This document shows positions 5,651 to 7,975 of a stretch of 7,975 nucleotides of DNA, piece after piece. Source of the DNA: an uncultured bacterium (GTDB lineage Bacteria; Bacteroidota; Bacteroidia; Bacteroidales; Muribaculaceae); assembly GCA_946184715.1 (NCBI GenBank), contig CAMHGU010000100.1, positions 1 to 7,975 of the forward strand, read 5' to 3'. The translations under genes were made by a program, and so were the position numbers. A model generated the notes under the pieces. It was not told where the DNA came from. It saw nothing but the letters and a program-made list of their open reading frames with translations, and did not search any database. Every line of letters starts with the position of its first letter. Positions within the stretch are counted from its first letter, which is position 1.

Positions 5651-7714
5651 TTACTCTGCGGGGGTGTTCCAGGTGCAATCGAGGAATTCGAAGGTGCCTT
5701 GCGCCACTACCTTGAAGCGGATGGTATGGGTGGTGTTGGCGCCATCGTACACCACAAACGAGATTGTGTAGATAACGTCGATACCTTCGAGCGGCACAGC
5801 TTCGGGGTGCAGCTTGGCGAGCGCGCCGGGCATCACCTCGGTCTCGAAGCGGCGTTTCATCAGGGCGGTAATCTCCTCGTCGGTCATTCCTTCGTAGCCG
5901 GCGGGGTACTGCTCGCGAGCCTTGGCCGGGCGCAGATCCACGTCGTTCTGATAGGCCGAAGTGCCGCAGTAGTACTCGTTGTTGCCATAGGAGGTGACGT
6001 AGCCCATACCGCTCTTGATGTCGGTGGAGCCGAGAGGCTTGTCGATGTTCTCAAATACCCAATCGCAGCAGGCCTGGTAGTAGAGTTGCGAAATCTCCTG
6101 GTTCTTGCCGCCGGGGAGGATGATAGTCACATTGGGGTCGTACATCCACTTTCCGCCGGTGCGTACAAACTGTGCTGATTCCTCAACCACGCCGTTGTCC
6201 TTCACCCAGTTGGTGCCGTCGTAGGTGTAGTGGTCGCAGCGCACTGTGGCAGCGCCGCTGGCATAGTAGTTGTAAACCACCAGCTGCTCCTGCTCGGCCT
6301 GAGCGTAGGGGTGTTTCTGCTTGAGATAGGTGGGGATAAAATCGTCGGGGGCAGTGAGGTTGGTATATTTCTGACCCATAGCGGCATAGTCATCGGCGGT
6401 GAGCACATCGGCATTGTCGAGCACAGTCCACTTAGAGCCGTTGCGGTAGAGCACGGCCGCTGCGGTGCTTGTGGGCACAATGACATCTTTCAGATGAGCC
6501 TTGCGCAGGCGCCAAGAGTTGGCGGGCACCACCTGAGTGGCCACCATACTTACATACTTAGATCCGGCGATGGCAATCACATAACCTTTCACCATCACCT
6601 GATTGCCATCGGTGAGATACTGGCGCAGCTCTTCAGGGGCGTAATATACGCTACCCATAGCGGTCTCGGCGCCGGCCACTTCGATGTTGATATTCACGCC
6701 GTTGATTCTTACGGTGCCCTGCATAGTGCCGTAGTAGGCGAGCTCGGGGCTTTCACGGGCGAGCATAGCATCGAGCGCGGGGCCGTCGAATGTGGTGCCT
6801 TCGGGGTAGGTATAGCCCTGAGAGCCGGCTTTCTCCACGGTGGCCGACGAGCCGCTCACCTGCAATCCGCGGTTGTAGGAGCTGATGGCGCCGTTGACGA
6901 TAAGCTGGTCGCCGAGGGCTACCGATGTGGCGTCGAAGCCGTTGCCCATATACACGAATATGGAGCCGCTATTGTCGGTGAGTATATAGCCATTGGTGGC
7001 GATGGCGGTCACAAGACCCTGAATCTCATAGGTTGAACCTTCCACCACTGTGCCGATGACCGATGACATTGTCCACGACGGAGTGGGTTCCGGCTCTGGC
7101 TCGGGTGCCGGAGCAGCGCCGAACTGAGGCTCTTGCGGCGACACATTGTAGTTGACGATGAGGTAGCTGCCGTCGTCGTTGTCGTCGAATTGGTTGCTAA
7201 CCACGTCAATCAGATGCTTGGCGGCGGGGTGGGAGGGAGCGAAGGCATTGACGAAGTCGGTCTTGCTACCCCACAGATACTGATAGTCCTCGGTAGTGAG
7301 CGTATAGGTCTCGGCAGCTTCGATAGCTGCGGCTTCGGCCGGAAGGCCTACCGCCTGGCGATAAGTGATTTTGATAGCCGAGCCGTCGCTGAGCGTGAAG
7401 TAGGGGAAATCAGGGTCGCTGAGGAAGTTGGGGATATACTCCTTGGCGGTGATTTCATCGGTGAAGTAATGGTTGGTGCCTACGGCTTTGAGCTGCGCGG
7501 CTTTATCTTCACCGGCAAGGGCTACGTTGGCGGCATTGGCGGCAAGGTTGGCATAGTCGCCGTCGGTGAGGGTGTAGTTGATACTCTTCACCTCAGCCGG
7601 CAGCTTGTCGCCGTCGAAGCCGTCGAGCTTGTTGTTCCAGCTATCCGTGTCGCAACTTGCGAGGAGCAGTGCGACAGCGCCCATAAGTAACGTATTTGAA
7701 ATATGCAGTTTCAT
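5651..7714 (-). CDS. Large surface lipoprotein with two OB-fold-like segments and LTxxDY repeats
   Basis: A 687-residue predicted outer-membrane lipoprotein of unknown function. The signal peptide ends in the lipobox LASC (C21), followed by acidic residues (DTDS), the kind of signal that in Bacteroidota sends lipoproteins to the cell surface. Layout of the mature part: LTxxDY repeat 1 (47-119), repeat 2 (137-190), a Pro/Glu linker (about 201-213, PAPEPEPEPTPS), an OB-fold-like domain (about 217-290, with IQGLVTAI, GYILTDNSGSIFVYMG and LGDQLIVNGAISSYNRGLQV), a second shorter OB-like segment (about 327-395, with MQGTVRI, GNQVMVKGYVIAI and SKYVSMVATQV), repeat 3 (436-484), beta hairpins with GTNW and GGKW, and a mixed C-terminal domain (531-687). 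It resembles lipoproteins often found beside TonB receptors in Bacteroidota, and the central part recalls DUF5689-type OB domains, but I cannot confirm the family. It has no SusD-like helical TPR pattern. The ATG at 7714 is 21 bases downstream of the TonB receptor stop, so the pair is probably one transcript. Ligand binding at the surface is an inference. Confidence 0.82.
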   Translation of the reverse strand: MKLHISNTLLMGAVALLLASCDTDSWNNKLDGFDGDKLPAEVKSINYTLTDGDYANLAANAANVALAGEDKAAQLKAVGTNHYFTDEITAKEYIPNFLSDPDFPYFTLSDGSAIKITYRQAVGLPAEAAAIEAAETYTLTTEDYQYLWGSKTDFVNAFAPSHPAAKHLIDVVSNQFDDNDDGSYLIVNYNVSPQEPQFGAAPAPEPEPEPTPSWTMSSVIGTVVEGSTYEIQGLVTAIATNGYILTDNSGSIFVYMGNGFDATSVALGDQLIVNGAISSYNRGLQVSGSSATVEKAGSQGYTYPEGTTFDGPALDAMLARESPELAYYGTMQGTVRINGVNINIEVAGAETAMGSVYYAPEELRQYLTDGNQVMVKGYVIAIAGSKYVSMVATQVVPANSWRLRKAHLKDVIVPTSTAAAVLYRNGSKWTVLDNADVLTADDYAAMGQKYTNLTAPDDFIPTYLKQKHPYAQAEQEQLVVYNYYASGAATVRCDHYTYDGTNWVKDNGVVEESAQFVRTGGKWMYDPNVTIILPGGKNQEISQLYYQACCDWVFENIDKPLGSTDIKSGMGYVTSYGNNEYYCGTSAYQNDVDLRPAKAREQYPAGYEGMTDEEITALMKRRFETEVMPGALAKLHPEAVPLEGIDVIYTISFVVYDGANTTHTIRFKVVAQGTFEFLDCTWNTPAE
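6263..6409 (-). repeat. LTxxDY protein repeat, copy 3
   Basis: Lipoprotein residues 436-484. It opens with DVLTADDYAAM, continues through FIPTYLKQKHPYA and closes with the strand EQLVVYNYY. It lies on the C-terminal side of the OB-like segments, so the copies flank them. Confidence 0.5.
6530..6736 (-). other. Second OB-like segment in the lipoprotein
   Basis: Lipoprotein residues about 327-395. It repeats the strand logic of the first OB domain in degraded form: YYGTMQGTVRI, MGSVYYAPEELRQYL, DGNQVMVKGYVIAIAGSKYVSMVATQV. It may be a second OB-fold or a beta domain packed against the first. Confidence 0.45.
6845..7066 (-). other. OB-fold-like domain in the lipoprotein
   Basis: Lipoprotein residues about 217-290. 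The order of beta strands fits an OB-fold: EIQGLVTAIA, then NGYILTDNSGSIFVYM, an acidic/Gly loop, LGDQLIVNGAISSYNRGLQV. The pattern of a G-V-T strand, a D-x-x-G-x-I strand and a GDxLxVxG strand is typical of secreted OB domains in Bacteroidota lipoproteins. The match is by eye. Confidence 0.65.
7145..7306 (-). repeat. LTxxDY protein repeat, copy 2
   Basis: Lipoprotein residues 137-190. It opens with YTLTTEDYQYL, then a helical stretch with HPAAKHLIDVV, and closes with the strand DGSYLIVNYN. It is separated from copy 1 by about 17 Ala/Glu-rich residues and is followed by the Pro/Glu linker. Confidence 0.55.
7358..7576 (-). repeat. LTxxDY protein repeat, copy 1
   Basis: Lipoprotein residues 47-119. 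It opens with YTLTDGDYANL, contains YIPNFLSDPDF near its middle and ends in the strand SAIKITYR. It is longer than the other copies because of an Ala-rich helical insert and a DEITAKEY segment. It aligns with copies 2 and 3 by eye only. Confidence 0.55.
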
Positions 7715-7735
7715 ATAGTTGAGCTGATTATAATG

Positions 7736-7975
7736 TTAGAAATTGAACTTCAAGCGCACGGAGTAGGTGCGGCCGAAAGAGTAGTACACACGATAAGCGT
7801 TGTCCCAAGCGCCCACTTCGGCGGTGCTGGTGTAGGCGTCCATCACGTAGTGGTAGTTGAAGAGGTTGTGGATGTTGCCGCTGAGGGTGGCGCGGAGGTC
7901 GCCCGTGATGCGGAACGAGTAGCTTGCGTTGATGTCGAACTGGTTGCCCCAGGGGATACGCCACGGCTGAGCCAC
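7736..7975 (-). CDS. TonB-dependent receptor, C-terminal fragment (cut by window edge)
   Basis: The last 79 residues of an outer-membrane beta-barrel. The reading frame is open to the window edge, so the true start lies beyond it and the first codon here (GTG at 7973-7975) is internal. The visible part has the alternating barrel strands FDINASYSFRI and LRATLSGNIHNLFNYHYV, the NLFN turn common in TonB-dependent receptors, a VYYSFGRTYSVRLKFNF final strand, and a C-terminal phenylalanine that serves as the barrel-assembly signal. FGRT before the last strand is typical of this receptor class. Such receptors import bound substrates using TonB-ExbBD energy. The neighbouring lipoprotein 21 bases downstream is probably its partner. 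The plug domain and any substrate clue lie outside the window. Confidence 0.88.
   Translation of the reverse strand: MAQPWRIPWGNQFDINASYSFRITGDLRATLSGNIHNLFNYHYVMDAYTSTAEVGAWDNAYRVYYSFGRTYSVRLKFNF

Noticed and set aside
6230..7036. Plus-strand open frame of 268 codons opposite the lipoprotein
   Set aside because: Its composition is Gly/His/Val-rich and repetitive, as expected for a mirror of the lipoprotein. The minus-strand frame has a signal peptide, lipobox and domain structure.
5651..7714. Lipoprotein as a SusD homologue
   Set aside because: It follows a TonB receptor, but its sequence is beta-rich with OB-like strands and lacks the helical TPR pattern of SusD proteins.

Overview
The window looks like a chromosomal segment from a Bacteroidales bacterium, possibly of the Muribaculaceae or a related gut family. 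The evidence is a textbook Bacteroidota promoter (TTG, 19 bases, TACCTTTG) in front of a tRNA, few strong Shine-Dalgarno sites, a lipoprotein with an acidic stretch right after its lipobox cysteine, and an outer-membrane TonB-dependent receptor. Coding DNA is GC-rich and the short intergenic stretch at 106-216 is AT-rich. The genus cannot be fixed from the sequence alone.

Layout. A tRNA-Ser(CGA) gene lies on the minus strand at 20-105. A divergent regulatory region (106-216) carries its promoter and probably that of the plus-strand genes. Four plus-strand genes then follow with small gaps of 6, 11 and 31 bases: a DedA/VTT-family membrane protein (217-891), ribulose-phosphate 3-epimerase rpe (898-1545), a YheS-like ABC-F ATPase (1557-3515) and a secreted M13 zinc metallopeptidase (3547-5565). 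A 13-bp perfect hairpin at 5593-5624 closes this block. From the other side, two minus-strand genes converge on the same hairpin: the C-terminal end of a TonB-dependent receptor (7736-7975, cut by the window edge) and, 21 bases downstream of it, a 687-residue surface lipoprotein (5651-7714).

How the genes may work together. The plus-strand block combines housekeeping functions: envelope lipid handling (DedA), the pentose phosphate pathway (Rpe), ribosome-associated ATPase (ABC-F) and periplasmic or surface peptide cleavage (M13). Their linkage looks like shared transcription rather than one pathway. The minus-strand pair is the more interesting part. A TonB receptor and a multi-domain lipoprotein in probable operon resemble an outer-membrane uptake pair, but the lipoprotein does not look like SusD. 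It carries two OB-fold-like segments framed by three copies of an LTxxDY repeat. Its ligand is unknown.

No insertion sequence, CRISPR array, phage gene, riboswitch or broken gene was seen. The only gene-free stretches are short (106-216 and 5566-5650).
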